Shown here piece by piece: positions 47,301-56,549 of a stretch of DNA of 64,000 nucleotides. The stretch is from Aurantiochytrium sp. KH105. Taxonomy: Eukaryota; Sar; Bigyra; Thraustochytrida; Thraustochytriidae. The stretch lies in assembly GCA_003116975.1 (NCBI GenBank), contig BGKB01000033.1:248001-312000 (forward strand), in the 5' to 3' direction. Below the pieces are notes generated by a model. It was given only the letters and a program-made list of their open reading frames with translations. It did no database searches and was not told the DNA's origin. Within the stretch, counting starts at the first letter, position 1. The number at the start of each line of letters is the position of its first letter. The position numbers were made by a program, and so were the translations under genes.

Positions 47301-50300
47301 GCGCAAAACGTTGAGTGTTGCCCTTCAGCGACTATTCGAAATTACACATGAGGAGTTGATGCGTCGACGCAACGCGGCAGCACTGATTCTCCAGTGCGCC
47401 TGGCGACGCCGATGGGCTCGTCTCGAGCGCTTTCAGCTCTGGATGGCACGCGAGTACAGGCGTGAAAGGGAGCGCCTGCGAGAACTCGAGGCGAAGCGAC
47501 TTGCTTTCCAAACGGCCCGCGAACTCCAGGTTCTTGAAAGCCCTGATAGTCTGGAAAAGGCACGAGACGCTTCACATCGCGCGCACATTTTTGTATTTAC
47601 CGCGCCTTGGGTTCCTGCGCGACAGCACGAACATCTCACAGGTGTTCTTGCGTTGGGGAACGCAAAAGAAGCAGGACTTCGATGTATCGTATCGCTCGAC
47701 CAGATTGGAGTGGAGAAAGCACTCGACTTTGATGCTCGGGCCTTTCCTTGCACCACGCTTGTGTGGTTCGGGCATGCTTGTGGCATCGACAAACCGGATG
47801 AGGCGTGGACAAAAACCACGTCTCGCTTCATTCGCATGGTTCTCGATCCGCTGCGAGATGCGCTGCGCGTAGTCCCCACAGCAGGACTTGATTGGGACGT
47901 TCGCGCGTGCATTCCATTTCCTGGAGAAAAGGACATGGTCCGTGCCGTGAGTGCTGCACAGAGAAAGGCGCAAGAGCTTGGCCCTGTTGCCTTGGCAAAA
48001 GCTGCTACCTGCATACAAACCTTGTACAGACACACGCGCACATGGATATTAACAAAAAAATGGCAGACGTTGGTCAACGATGTCGTTCGCGCCGAGGAAA
48101 AAGCTCGCGAGGCGCTCTTTTGGGAGAAGCAGTCATACGTTGCCTATGAGACGCATCGAGATGGTCAGCCGGCACGGAAATTCCATTTTAATCACAAGCT
48201 TGCCGATTCCACATGGGCTGAGGTCCTGCCAATACAGCGCCGGGCGCTTCCACTCATCCTCGTCTCTTCAACAGGCCACGTGCAAGAGCTTGATGGCCTG
48301 GTCAGAGGTTCGAGTGTAACTGACCTTCGCAGGCGAATTGAGAAAGAGCTCAACCTCTCGTGCGACGCACAGCGCGTATGCTTGCGTCCGGACGGGGTAT
48401 GGTTTGATGGGAGCATCATCATACCAATTTACAACCGTGATCCAGAAGCGAAAATCGGCGCTGGGGCGAGCGTCGAGGTTTTAGACTTGGAAAGCAATAC
48501 GTGGAGACCCGGGGTGGTCATCAAGGTTGACGCAAGCGAGAACGTTGACGTTGAGTTCGAGGAGGATGTTGTTGCGCAGAGCCCAATCGACGCCAGCAAG
48601 TCAAAACGCTCTTCTCTGCAACGTTCAAATACCGAAAAGCCCGCCATCGTGGCCGCGTCAAAGCAAAGCCCCGAACTGTATTCCTTTCAACGTGGAAAGA
48701 CCGAGACTGCCATGACAGAAGCTGCCAAGGTCAGCATTCGGCGGGAAATTCCAAGAAGTGAAGTCAGGCTCCGCGAACTCGTCGATATGGATGCAACGCA
48801 CTCTCTTTTTGATCTCGGATTCCGCGCAGGCGCAGTTGTCGAAGTGTCTCCCAAGCTAGAAGTGTCTTTACAGACCAAGGAAAAGGACGAAGCGGAACCA
48901 AAGGAAGACGCAGTGAGAGCGGCAAATCCGACCTCCAAGGAAAAGTCTGCAAAGCCTTCGATGGCGCAAGAGGAGGACGAATTTGCCATCTTGTGCGAGG
49001 GTGGGTGCGACGGATCTGGCGAGCTCTTGTGTCGCGAATGCAAAAAGGTCTTTTGCGATGCTTGCTTTATCAGGGTGCACAAGAGTGAAGATGTCGTTGA
49101 CGAGCTTGGCGAATTCGACGCGTACTTGCATCAGAGACGGCACGCGAAACATCACTTTGTGCCCATCGAAATGACCAAAATTGCGGACTCCATTCGCGAT
49201 TCAATGCCTAACTCAGGAAAGAATCTGGCCGGCCTCCGTCTACAAAAGACAATGCTCAGGCTGGAAAAGACAGGTAGGGCTCCGACATTTGCACAGTTGC
49301 GTCGGATGAGCAAGCTGGCTGAAACACAAGCCGAACTTGCTCTCAAACCACGAGCTCGACGCCAAGGCCCGCAGTTCTGTACAGAGTGCAATGTTCGCCT
49401 TGTCCAAGTCAATTGCTCCGCGTGCAGCGACAGCTTTTGCAAACTGTGTTTCGCGCACCTTCACGACAAAGGTGCGCGTATGAAGCACTGTCCAAGTAAT
49501 TTGACTGGCAATGGCAAGCCACTGGCAGGCATGGAATGGTCTATGCGCGAGCTTAAGGACCGCAAGTGGCAATGCAAATTTACTGTTGCGGAAGCAAAGT
49601 CCGCTGCGGAGGAGGCCGAGCGCTTGCGGCTTGCTGAGCTGGCGGCTGCTGAATACATCATCAAAGAAGCGTTTCAGAGGTACGACGCTGACGGAAGCGG
49701 GGCACTGGATGCAGAGGAGCTCAAAGGCTTTCTTCGAAATGAGATTTGCGAGCCGGTTTCGGACGAAGAAGTGCAAGAGGCGATCCGACGGATGGACACG
49801 GACCAGAATGGCCTCATTGAGCTCAGCGAGCTTTTGGAGTGGTTTGTGGATCTCCGCAAGCAAGAAGGCCGTGATTCGGCAAAGATGAGACTGTTGCGGA
49901 TGAATCTGCAAGCGAAAAAGCGGTCGCGCATGTTCAAGGAGCAAGTCGACGCAATGCTGCCGAGGGAAAAGCTCGAGAGCACGCGAAAGTATCTCGAGGA
50001 GCAGGCGAAGAAATGGCGCGAGCGGCGTCCGCCCGTGCCGGGCTACAGCTTTTGCTCACAATTGCAGAAGAGCGACTTCTCTGCAATGCTGCCACTCTTT
50101 GAGAGGTACGTCAAGAGGGAATTTAAGCTTGATGTGAACTTGCAAATTCGTCATGGGCTATCGCAACCCCAAGAAAAAATAGAACGCATGAAGGTGGCCT
50201 TCTCTTCGGTCTTTATGCCCAATTACAATCGTGGCGTCTTGCCGCGAATTTACTATGAGGACATGCGCGAAATCGCGCACGAAGGTGTGTCGTATCTGCA

Positions 50301-50955
50301 ACGATGGAGCGAAGAAAAGGACTACTTTGAGTACGTGAATTGTTCGACGGGAGAGGTTCTCGAGCTGAATCCAGTCATGGTGGCAGAGCACGAACCAGGC
50401 GCCCAAGCAGCATTCGAACGTTTTGACAAAGACAAGTCTGGTGGTTTGTCACGTGCGGAAGTCCGCTTGATGATCGAGCAAGAGCTTTGCTTGAAATTAA
50501 GCCGAGCACAGCTGAAAGCCGCGATGCAGCAGCTCGACCGCAATGACGACAACAGTGTCTCCTTTGACGAGCTGCTCGCGTGGTTCGTTCGCGGCGTCGA
50601 CAATGGCGAGTATGTATTTTCACGAGAGCTTCGTCGCAAACGCAAGATTCGGGAACTCGGGGGTCGTGTCCCGGATCTCTCGCGAACCGTGGTGGGTGGT
50701 ATTTCCAGCAAGGCGTTGCTTGTGGGAAACTCGGTCGCCAAGGGAACGAGTGCGCAGATCACTTCTTTAAGGGCTACTCTGGCTGTGGCGGGCAAGTCAC
50801 CATTGTACCGTCGGCTCATCGAGAGCGGCTGGAGACCCGTTGATATCGAAAAGGCTATGGACCGTTGCAAGGGTCAAAAAGGCAATCCTGATGCATTCGA
50901 GGCCGCCGTGGAGGCGTGGCTCGAGAAAAATGCTGTCCGAGACAACGAAGAATGA
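44371..50955 (+). CDS. Giant IQ-motif, B-box and EF-hand protein, probably cytoskeletal
   Basis: The protein has 2,194 residues from ATG 44371; a TTG-initiated frame runs 12 codons further upstream. Residues ~365-650 carry about nine IQ-like motifs (for example ALQIQRWARGQ, ARKIQSLARRW, ATIIQCAARSW, TIRIQAQVRAYW), with later ones near 1003 and 1211, so calmodulin-like binding is likely. Between them are long Arg-rich helices. A WW-like segment (~1255-1285), a ubiquitin-like piece (~1297-1340) broken by a Tudor-like stretch (VIKVDASENVDVEFEED), and two B-box-like zinc-binding regions (~1541; ~1669) follow. Two EF-hand pairs come next (~1770 YDADGSGALDAEE and ~1807; ~2017 FDKDKSGGLSRAE and ~2054), then a UBA-like C-terminus. 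It looks like a calcium-regulated centrosomal/ciliary scaffold, by inference. Confidence 0.78.
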   Translation: MPAARRPRGVAPRGGHATAVAEAVENNASTVLDNEEGKSAHSFTAATGTAMTAMRSTSKLAQEKGADGTTSSRSFIKRTSSESVAMSVAMPEMGERGWVPLRSRKKRTSTKPRQTRDRSSKKRPRQNLHRIGVEPAAPAPPLLYLPLGSAVPMKQKKSAGMLLAGSDSRAEEEHPKVRRARMERLEQTRRLLQVPRTLTTSPRASRHQTTQGREHPQQTCSSPLLPAHGGTRGQRLENRKKQAINVEKRLHDQLQVDARRAVEGLPADFLSSLQLRCYALERGADVILRIFDRLVNARTREAMAIWKAFDEAAKAREQHHKILAFTQQRGLLLLQEMMRRVQLGALVRVMEKWKESALVHPRKLENLAAALQIQRWARGQIAVSHFRKERAARRHAVRNEAARKIQSLARRWLATRLTQRLLRARARESAAIRIQQFARIIVAKVIFRQRILDAVEEKKQRAAATQVQCFVRGHFARRRVALLRQQRREFFAATIIQCAARSWIARLQAERRRAIIAAAAADASRLAFEAARREISAAMIQRLYRTYRRHAIFNTAAEAMMEMTLAAERDIAARTIQQFVREISIYRMMKQLQINVETNILESTIRIQAQVRAYWARQEFARRRKEYRERRIAAIRLQASRRGQVGRKAAVERRRSSINLVQKLEQARWTQLRQRLGRRVIKRFLDRRRFVLQLSFEGWKRALQVMREEREEQKLLQALRQMRMAHLARLFRSWCTFVEVQKQRRDLMRRAINHLRLCTYTRTFTQWVEVVHASHAHKQKLVKVFLACVDLNALNSRRQVELRNLAEAFAWNTMCTMAMRQIREVVYVRRLQMQRAAVHYEREWVKRTPGRRFARWTLFVELAKHRRDQHRRAERLRDEHAVKKARAAWRAYMVYKELRRAQNAKALAHRLVALQQWAIRSWRESVQVVKQDRANWAAAEALCDRHRARRAFSGVHLGVMEILRMRAAFAKAIAHDQRKTLSVALQRLFEITHEELMRRRNAAALILQCAWRRRWARLERFQLWMAREYRRERERLRELEAKRLAFQTARELQVLESPDSLEKARDASHRAHIFVFTAPWVPARQHEHLTGVLALGNAKEAGLRCIVSLDQIGVEKALDFDARAFPCTTLVWFGHACGIDKPDEAWTKTTSRFIRMVLDPLRDALRVVPTAGLDWDVRACIPFPGEKDMVRAVSAAQRKAQELGPVALAKAATCIQTLYRHTRTWILTKKWQTLVNDVVRAEEKAREALFWEKQSYVAYETHRDGQPARKFHFNHKLADSTWAEVLPIQRRALPLILVSSTGHVQELDGLVRGSSVTDLRRRIEKELNLSCDAQRVCLRPDGVWFDGSIIIPIYNRDPEAKIGAGASVEVLDLESNTWRPGVVIKVDASENVDVEFEEDVVAQSPIDASKSKRSSLQRSNTEKPAIVAASKQSPELYSFQRGKTETAMTEAAKVSIRREIPRSEVRLRELVDMDATHSLFDLGFRAGAVVEVSPKLEVSLQTKEKDEAEPKEDAVRAANPTSKEKSAKPSMAQEEDEFAILCEGGCDGSGELLCRECKKVFCDACFIRVHKSEDVVDELGEFDAYLHQRRHAKHHFVPIEMTKIADSIRDSMPNSGKNLAGLRLQKTMLRLEKTGRAPTFAQLRRMSKLAETQAELALKPRARRQGPQFCTECNVRLVQVNCSACSDSFCKLCFAHLHDKGARMKHCPSNLTGNGKPLAGMEWSMRELKDRKWQCKFTVAEAKSAAEEAERLRLAELAAAEYIIKEAFQRYDADGSGALDAEELKGFLRNEICEPVSDEEVQEAIRRMDTDQNGLIELSELLEWFVDLRKQEGRDSAKMRLLRMNLQAKKRSRMFKEQVDAMLPREKLESTRKYLEEQAKKWRERRPPVPGYSFCSQLQKSDFSAMLPLFERYVKREFKLDVNLQIRHGLSQPQEKIERMKVAFSSVFMPNYNRGVLPRIYYEDMREIAHEGVSYLQRWSEEKDYFEYVNCSTGEVLELNPVMVAEHEPGAQAAFERFDKDKSGGLSRAEVRLMIEQELCLKLSRAQLKAAMQQLDRNDDNSVSFDELLAWFVRGVDNGEYVFSRELRRKRKIRELGGRVPDLSRTVVGGISSKALLVGNSVAKGTSAQITSLRATLAVAGKSPLYRRLIESGWRPVDIEKAMDRCKGQKGNPDAFEAAVEAWLEKNAVRDNEE

Positions 50956-51500
50956 AAGTAAGCGTGTGGTGGACGAGAAAAATGTTCGTTCGATAATTAT
51001 CAACAGGGTTGTGATCTACTTTTGTGATGTGCAAATTGGGGCGACGAATCAAAGGACGCCGCAAGCTTGCGAGCTTGCGAGCTGTGATTATCTTTGAAAT
51101 TTTGCATCAATTTGCTTGTTTACTTGTTTGCTACTTCTCTGCCATGTTTCATTTTTGCAGTGTGAGTTCCTTTGCCAGCTCTTGGATCAGCTCAAACTGT
51201 CTGTACATGTGTAAGATCAAGCTCGAAAGACTTTTGCAAAATTTTTGCCGCAACTAATATTCATGATCTGACCAGCTTGCCGCAACACGAACAAGGAAGG
51301 CGACCTGCTCACTTGAAGTGCTTGGAAGTGCAACGTTTGGCTTTCGACAGAACAAAATATTGAAATACTTGGCTCACCGCGCCCTTCATTCGGAATGTGA
51401 TCAACTCGCCGTACTACAAACTCAGAACGAAACCCACTTGATCCTTCGAACTCAACAGGTGGTGCGGTCAGTTCAACAGATAATTTCTTTCAAGGGGAAT
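50956..51500. other. Convergent intergenic spacer
   Basis: This lies between the stops of the IQ-protein gene and the secreted Cys-rich gene. Short GCTTGCGA direct repeats lie near 51063-51082. No gene is supported. Confidence 0.55.
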
Positions 51501-52058
51501 CTATGAGAGAAACCATATGATCAACAATGCCGCAAACACAGCAAAGTTGCGCTCTCGTTGCAAACCCGTCGCATCGCATGCAATTGCAACACTGCATTTG
51601 CAGTAGCGTGTGTCGAAAGCTTCCCATGTGTGCAGGATACCAGTTTCTTTCATGAGATAATTGGTCGGTCTACGGTCGCACCAGGAGTCTGCGCTATGAC
51701 CAAGGTCCGCAAGCGGGAAGACTTCGTCGAGTTCCTCGCATGCGCAAGTGCTTATTTCCTGCAAATAGTCGATGTTGCGTGCGTATTGCTGGCAAGAATT
51801 GTAACATGCTGCATTCTTGATCTCGATCTCGATTGGTGGGCCGTGGGCTCCAATGAGACCGGTTCGCAGGGCCTTGATGTCCTCCGCGCACTGTGTTTCC
51901 ATCGAGTCCGTCTCGGACTGATAGTCTTCAATCCACTCTTGGAGCCTAGAGTTGGTCGAGACACAGTCCTGGGCCTGACAAAACTGCGTCGCAGCGAGAA
52001 AGACCGCCATCGCTAGCCACATTGTCTTTGTGCTTGCTGAGCTTTTCATGTTTATCAT
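51501..52058 (-). CDS. Secreted Cys-rich protein, possible GPI anchor
   Basis: The protein has 185 residues if begun at MINMKSS (a start three codons later is also possible). A signal peptide is plain (basic start, then MWLAMAVFLAATQFCQAQ). The mature part has ten cysteines, several in close pairs (CACEELDE; YCKCSVAIAC), suggesting disulphide-bonded extracellular folding. The last ~15 residues are hydrophobic (NFAVFAALLIIWFLS) after a charged stretch, as in a GPI-anchor signal or a single C-terminal membrane helix. I do not recognise a family. It is divergent from UTP7. Confidence 0.65.
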   Translation of the reverse strand: MINMKSSASTKTMWLAMAVFLAATQFCQAQDCVSTNSRLQEWIEDYQSETDSMETQCAEDIKALRTGLIGAHGPPIEIEIKNAACYNSCQQYARNIDYLQEISTCACEELDEVFPLADLGHSADSWCDRRPTNYLMKETGILHTWEAFDTRYCKCSVAIACDATGLQRERNFAVFAALLIIWFLS

Positions 52059-52633
52059 GCTGACTCTGTCTGTTCTGGGCTTGCTTGCACGCAAGGGAAG
52101 CTTTCTGTTCCCGTCGTCGCGCGAGCGCCCGCTCTTGCTCTCCTTCCCTCTCGAGGCGAGGCCGTGCGTGGCCCCGCACTTCCTTTACGCCAGAAAATTG
52201 CGCGTCTTACCTTCGACGGCCGTCACGTATCTCCTTTCCCGGTCGTGGTAGCCCTTCCGCTCGCAGTCGAGCCGTCGCAGTCTTCCGCCCGGCCCAAGCA
52301 GGCCGCCCGCTCGCCGTCGCAGTCGCTCTCGCGCCCGAGCCGTTGGAGACCACGCGTATACATACTCCTCCTTCCCACCCGTCTGGGACACGCGCTTCGC
52401 GTCCCCCTCCGAGTCCCGCGTCCAGGCAGGCGCGGCGAGGGAGAGGCGGGGCGCGGCGAGGGGGAGGCGGGGAGATAGGCGGAGAGATGGGCGGGGAGAT
52501 GGGCGAGGCGGAGAGGAGCTCGGCCCGCACCCAGCAGCGCGGGAGGAGGGCGCGAGAGACGGATTGGGTGGCCGCGCAGAAGAGCGACCGCGCAGAGCAG
52601 AGCAGAGCAGAACTGGAGCGAGAGGCCGCGAGG
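52059..52633. promoter_or_regulatory. Bidirectional promoter region with GGCG/GGAG repeats
   Basis: This lies between divergent genes. Purine-rich units such as GGCGAGGGGGAGGCGGGGAG repeat with variation at about 52430-52510. The UTP7 frame is open throughout, but no ATG upstream of 52634 looks like a credible start. Confidence 0.45.
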
Positions 52634-54343
52634 ATGGCGCCGGCGCGCGCGCGAGCGGAGGAGAAGGGCGGCGCGCGGGGCGGCGGCGGCGGCGGCGGAG
52701 ACGCGGCGCGGCGGAAGCGCCCTCGCGGCGCGGGCGGTGATGATCCTCGGCACGGCAAGCGGGCCGGCAAGGGCCAGGACCGCGACGCGGACCCGGAGCT
52801 GGCCGCGCGGACGGCCAAGTACGAGCGCGCAGGCCCCTACGTGCCGCTCAAGAAGGTCAAGAACAAGCGCGTGAGAGAGGGCATCAGGGCCAACCTTGAC
52901 GCCGGCCGCGAGGCCGCAGAGTCCGCGGCGCGCGCAGAGATCCTGCTCACCGATCAGGCTGGCTACCTCGAGGCAGAGAACGATGTGGAGCGCACCTTCA
53001 AGGTAACGCAGAAAGACGTGTCGAAAATGGCCGATGCAAACACGCGGCAAAAGATGCTCGATCTGGAACTCACAGACTCGGCGCCATACCGTGTGTCATG
53101 GACGCAAAACGGTCGACACCTAGCCATGGGTGGCAGCAAGGGACATTTGAGTGTGCTCGATGCCCTGCGCATTAAGCCATTGTGCGAGGTACAGGTAGGC
53201 GAGACGGTACGCGATGTGACCTTTTTGCACAACCACACGTTTTTTGCTGCAGCACAGCGCAAGCACATTTTCATTTATGACGAAAAGGGCGTCGAGGTGC
53301 ATCGTCTCCGGTCGCATGTACGCTCGTCACGTCTCCAATTTCTGCCGTACCATTTTCTGCTCGCAAGCGTCGGTCACGGAGGATGGCTCAAGTACCAAGA
53401 CACGTCGACGGGCGAGCTCGTTTCGGAACACCGAACGAAACTTGGTCCTTGCGACGTGATGGCGCAAAACCCGGCGAATGCAATTATTTGCCTCGGCCAC
53501 GGCAATGGTACAGTAACCATGTGGAGCCCGTCGTCGCCGCAACCTTTGGTAAAGATGCTGTGCCACAACGGTGCTGTACGTGCAGTGGCCGTGAGTCGGC
53601 GCGGGACGGAGCTCGTGACGGCGGGTCTCGACGGCCGCATGAGTGTATGGGACGTGCGCACGTACAAACGTTTGCACAGCTACTACAATAGACGGCCGGC
53701 GACTTCGTTGGATGTGAGTCAGACGGGACTCCTGGCTGTGACAAGCGGGTACCAGGTGCAAGTGTGGAAAGATGCGCTGCGGACGAAACAAGACGCACCG
53801 TACATGCAGCACCAACTTCCCGGTCAGGAATTCCTGGACTGCAAGTGGCGACCTTACGAGGATGTTTTGGGCCTTGGCCATACTGCAGGCGTTCAAACCA
53901 TGGTTGTTCCGGGCGCTGGTGCAGCCAACTACGATGCCTTTGAAGCGAACCCGTACGAATCAACCAAGCAGCGTCGCGAGGGCGAGGTGCAACGTCTGTT
54001 GGACAAGTTGCAGCCGGAGATGATTGTCTTGGACCCGAATGCGATTGGCGGTGTCGACACGGCCGACAAGACGATCATTGCCAAGGAGCGCGAGCAAGAA
54101 CTGGCAGAAGCCGCTGCGGCCAAGGGTGGTCCGAAGGAGCGCAACAAGATGAAGGGTCGCAGCAAAATTGGTGCCAAGCTCAAGCGCAAGCACCGCAACA
54201 TTATTACTGCCGAGCGTGCAGCTGCCATTGAGGAGGTCGAGCGTGTGCGGGAGGAGCAGCGCAACAGCAAAAAGGATCGTGAGGCTGCACAAGCGGACAT
54301 GAACCCGGTCTTCAAGCGCTTTGCGAAGAAACCTGTCAACTAA
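52634..54343 (+). CDS. UTP7: UTP7/WDR46 U3 snoRNP-associated WD-repeat protein
   Basis: The protein has 569 residues. The N-terminus is basic and Gly/Arg-rich (nucleolar-type). The core reads as a WD40 propeller: VSWTQNGRHLAMGGSKGHLSVLDA, then FIYDEKGVEVHRL, then ICLGHGNGTVTMWSPSS, VTAGLDGRMSVWDVRTY and LAVTSGYQVQVWKDAL. The C-terminal BING4/UTP7 motif is FEANPYESTKQRREGEV followed by LLDKLQPEMIVLDP. A Lys-rich end follows. It is a component of the small-subunit processome and helps pre-18S rRNA maturation. The start was chosen at the ATG (MAPARARAEEKGG) nearest the conserved start, although the frame is open further upstream. Confidence 0.9.
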   Translation: MAPARARAEEKGGARGGGGGGGDAARRKRPRGAGGDDPRHGKRAGKGQDRDADPELAARTAKYERAGPYVPLKKVKNKRVREGIRANLDAGREAAESAARAEILLTDQAGYLEAENDVERTFKVTQKDVSKMADANTRQKMLDLELTDSAPYRVSWTQNGRHLAMGGSKGHLSVLDALRIKPLCEVQVGETVRDVTFLHNHTFFAAAQRKHIFIYDEKGVEVHRLRSHVRSSRLQFLPYHFLLASVGHGGWLKYQDTSTGELVSEHRTKLGPCDVMAQNPANAIICLGHGNGTVTMWSPSSPQPLVKMLCHNGAVRAVAVSRRGTELVTAGLDGRMSVWDVRTYKRLHSYYNRRPATSLDVSQTGLLAVTSGYQVQVWKDALRTKQDAPYMQHQLPGQEFLDCKWRPYEDVLGLGHTAGVQTMVVPGAGAANYDAFEANPYESTKQRREGEVQRLLDKLQPEMIVLDPNAIGGVDTADKTIIAKEREQELAEAAAAKGGPKERNKMKGRSKIGAKLKRKHRNIITAERAAAIEEVERVREEQRNSKKDREAAQADMNPVFKRFAKKPVN

Positions 54344-54776
54344 ACGGAGCTTTTTTTTGCCTATGAGCTTGAGCCGATGATGTGTGTCTTTTTCTTTCAT
54401 TCTCTTTTAGCGATAGCTTGCTCGACCATCGTCTACACTTTCTGGCCGAATCTTGCAGGATGTAAAAGGTAGACAAGCAAGTAAGTGAGCAAGCAAACTT
54501 GCAAACTAGCAGACAAGCAATCGAGGTCAACGCATGAACTACTCGTTCATTCGATCAAAAAGGATCGATACAAAAAACAGAAAATATAAAAAACAAACTC
54601 GAACGTTTCCATTTTTAGAAGCGTGGCGCTCTTCTTTGAGAGGCCAAGTCACTCATCGTTTTGTGCATGAGAAAGAAAACAGTCGAATTGGCGGGCAATC
54701 ATGGATAAGGGTATCCGTCCGCTTCGCTGGGGGAAAATTAGTGGGAATTCTACGACGGTCAGTCGCAGATGTCAGC
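54344..54776. other. Convergent intergenic spacer
   Basis: This lies between the stops of UTP7 and glucose-6-phosphate isomerase. AAGCAAGTAAGTGAGCAAGCAAAC-type repeats lie near 54476-54520. No gene is supported. Confidence 0.55.
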
Positions 54777-56498
54777 TCAGTTGGAAGAGCCCTCAAGGTA
54801 GGTTTTGAGAAGCGAGGTGGTGGCGGGATTAAAGCCCTTGACAGGGGCATTCTCCGCGCGTGCGCCCTGCAACGCACCTCGGACCTGCTTGGCCAAAACC
54901 TTGCCAAGCTCCACGCCCCACTGATCAAACGAGTTGACGCCCCAAATGAATCCCTTGACGGCAATGGAGTTTTCGTAAAGCGAAAGGAGCTGGCCAACAC
55001 GCTTGGCATCAAAGCAGGGAAAAAGAAGCTGCGTCGAGGGCCGGTTGCCAGGGAACTCCTTGTGGTTAAGGAGGTCCTTGGGAACACCCTCGGCCTCGAG
55101 CTCCTTGATGGTCTTACCCGTGGCGAGCGCATCGGGCTGAGCAAAAAAGTTGGCCATGAGCTCGTCGTGGTTGCTCACATCCTCGCCCTGGGCGGTAGCA
55201 TCAATGGGCTGCTGGGACTTGATGGATCCAATAAAATCGCAAGCCATGACGCGACCCTGGTGAATGAGCTGATAGAAACTGTGCTGGCCGTTGGTTCCAG
55301 GCTCGCCGAGGACGATCTCGCCAGCCTCGATGGGAAGGTGCTCGCCCTCGAGGGTGACCCGCTTTCCGTTGGACTCCATGCTCACCTGCTGGATGTGCGC
55401 GGGAAAACGGAGGAGCGCCTGCGAGTAAGGGAGCAGTGCCTGCACATTATATTCGAGAAAGGTGGCGTTCCAGACGCCAATGAGGCCGACGAGGACGGGC
55501 AGGTTCTCGCTAAAGTCAGCGCTGAGAAAGTGCTCGTCCATGGACCATGCGCCGTCGAGAAAGGCCTGTACGACGTCTGGACCATACTGGAGCGCGAGAG
55601 GCATGACTCCGACGGCAGAGCAGACCGAGTAGCGGCCACCGACCCAGTCCCAGAAACCAAAGACGTTTTCTTCGGCAATGCCAAAATCCGTGGCCTTGGG
55701 CACGGCGGCCGAGACAGCAATCATGTGCTTGGCGATCATCTCGGCCTTGTCGGCGCCGGCCTTGGTGGCGGCATCCTCGAGCCAACGGCGCAGCGTCCGG
55801 GCGTTGAGCATGGTCTCCGCGGTGGTAAATGTCTTGGAGACAACGACGACGAGAGTGGTTTCGGGGTCGACACCACTCAGGGCGCGGGCGACATCGACGG
55901 GATCGACGTTGGCCAGGAACTTGAGCGTGCGGCCCTGCGCGGCGGCAGCTGCCGTCTCATCGGTGCGAAGGGCCTCGAAGACGAACTCTGGGCCAAGGTA
56001 GCTGCCGCCAATACCAATGGAAATGACGGTATCGATCTTTTTTCCCGTGGCGCCCTTGTGCTCGCCGCTACGGACACTTTCGGCAAAGGCGTAGACGCGG
56101 TCAAGAACTTCGTGGACCTCGGGAACGACATCGGAGTCTCCGACGAGGATTTTCTCGTTCTTGGGGGCACGCAGAGCCATGTGCATAACGGCGCGGCCCT
56201 CGGTAGTGTTGATGGCCTTGCCGGATGCCATGGCGGTCATCTTGACCTTGAGGTGGGTAGCCTCGGCCAGCTCGAGAAGTTCGTTGACGGTCTCGGTGGT
56301 GAGCTTCTGTCGCGAGTAGTCCATGGTGATGCCGTCGAAGCTTGCGCGGAGGGCCTCGCAGCGGTCCTCATCTTCGATGAGCTGCCGCAGGTGGAGCGGG
56401 CCGTCCGCGTCGGACTGCTGCAGCTTCGCCGCGCTCTTCTCGAGCTTGCTCCAGGCGTCAGTCTCCCAGGCGGCCGGGGGGCCGGGCTTGCGCGACAT
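54777..56498 (-). CDS. GPI: Glucose-6-phosphate isomerase
   Basis: The protein has 573 residues, the usual eukaryotic length. Both family signatures are clear: GGRYSVCSAVG (with FWDWVGG before it) and the second region GEPGTNGQHSFYQLIHQG, which includes catalytic residues. SIGIGGSYLGPEFV and VVVVSKTFTTAETM are the phosphate-binding parts. It interconverts glucose-6-phosphate and fructose-6-phosphate in glycolysis and gluconeogenesis. No targeting peptide is visible, so a cytosolic location is likely. A (GCT)n run (CAG on the coding strand) sits just upstream, probably in the 5' leader. The opposite strand is open over this entire gene, a frame shadow discussed among the rejected items. Confidence 0.94.
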   Translation of the reverse strand: MSRKPGPPAAWETDAWSKLEKSAAKLQQSDADGPLHLRQLIEDEDRCEALRASFDGITMDYSRQKLTTETVNELLELAEATHLKVKMTAMASGKAINTTEGRAVMHMALRAPKNEKILVGDSDVVPEVHEVLDRVYAFAESVRSGEHKGATGKKIDTVISIGIGGSYLGPEFVFEALRTDETAAAAAQGRTLKFLANVDPVDVARALSGVDPETTLVVVVSKTFTTAETMLNARTLRRWLEDAATKAGADKAEMIAKHMIAVSAAVPKATDFGIAEENVFGFWDWVGGRYSVCSAVGVMPLALQYGPDVVQAFLDGAWSMDEHFLSADFSENLPVLVGLIGVWNATFLEYNVQALLPYSQALLRFPAHIQQVSMESNGKRVTLEGEHLPIEAGEIVLGEPGTNGQHSFYQLIHQGRVMACDFIGSIKSQQPIDATAQGEDVSNHDELMANFFAQPDALATGKTIKELEAEGVPKDLLNHKEFPGNRPSTQLLFPCFDAKRVGQLLSLYENSIAVKGFIWGVNSFDQWGVELGKVLAKQVRGALQGARAENAPVKGFNPATTSLLKTYLEGSSN

Positions 56499-56515
56499 GG
56501 TCGGTCTGCCTCTTC

Positions 56516-56517
<2 letters not shown>

Positions 56518-56548
<31 letters not shown>
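56518..56548. repeat. (GCT)n trinucleotide repeat
   Basis: About ten GCT units, CAG on the strand of the isomerase gene, lie within its likely 5' leader. Confidence 0.88.

Positions 56549-56549
<1 letters not shown>

Noticed and set aside
52085-52633. Long N-terminal extension of UTP7
   Set aside because: Open only because of low-complexity purine-rich repeats; the ATG at 52634 sits near the conserved start of the family.
54771-54820. tRNA-like A-box (AGCTCAGTTGGAAGAGC) at the isomerase 3' end
   Set aside because: It reads in frame as the last codons of the isomerase on the other strand, and there is no B-box or acceptor-stem pairing downstream.
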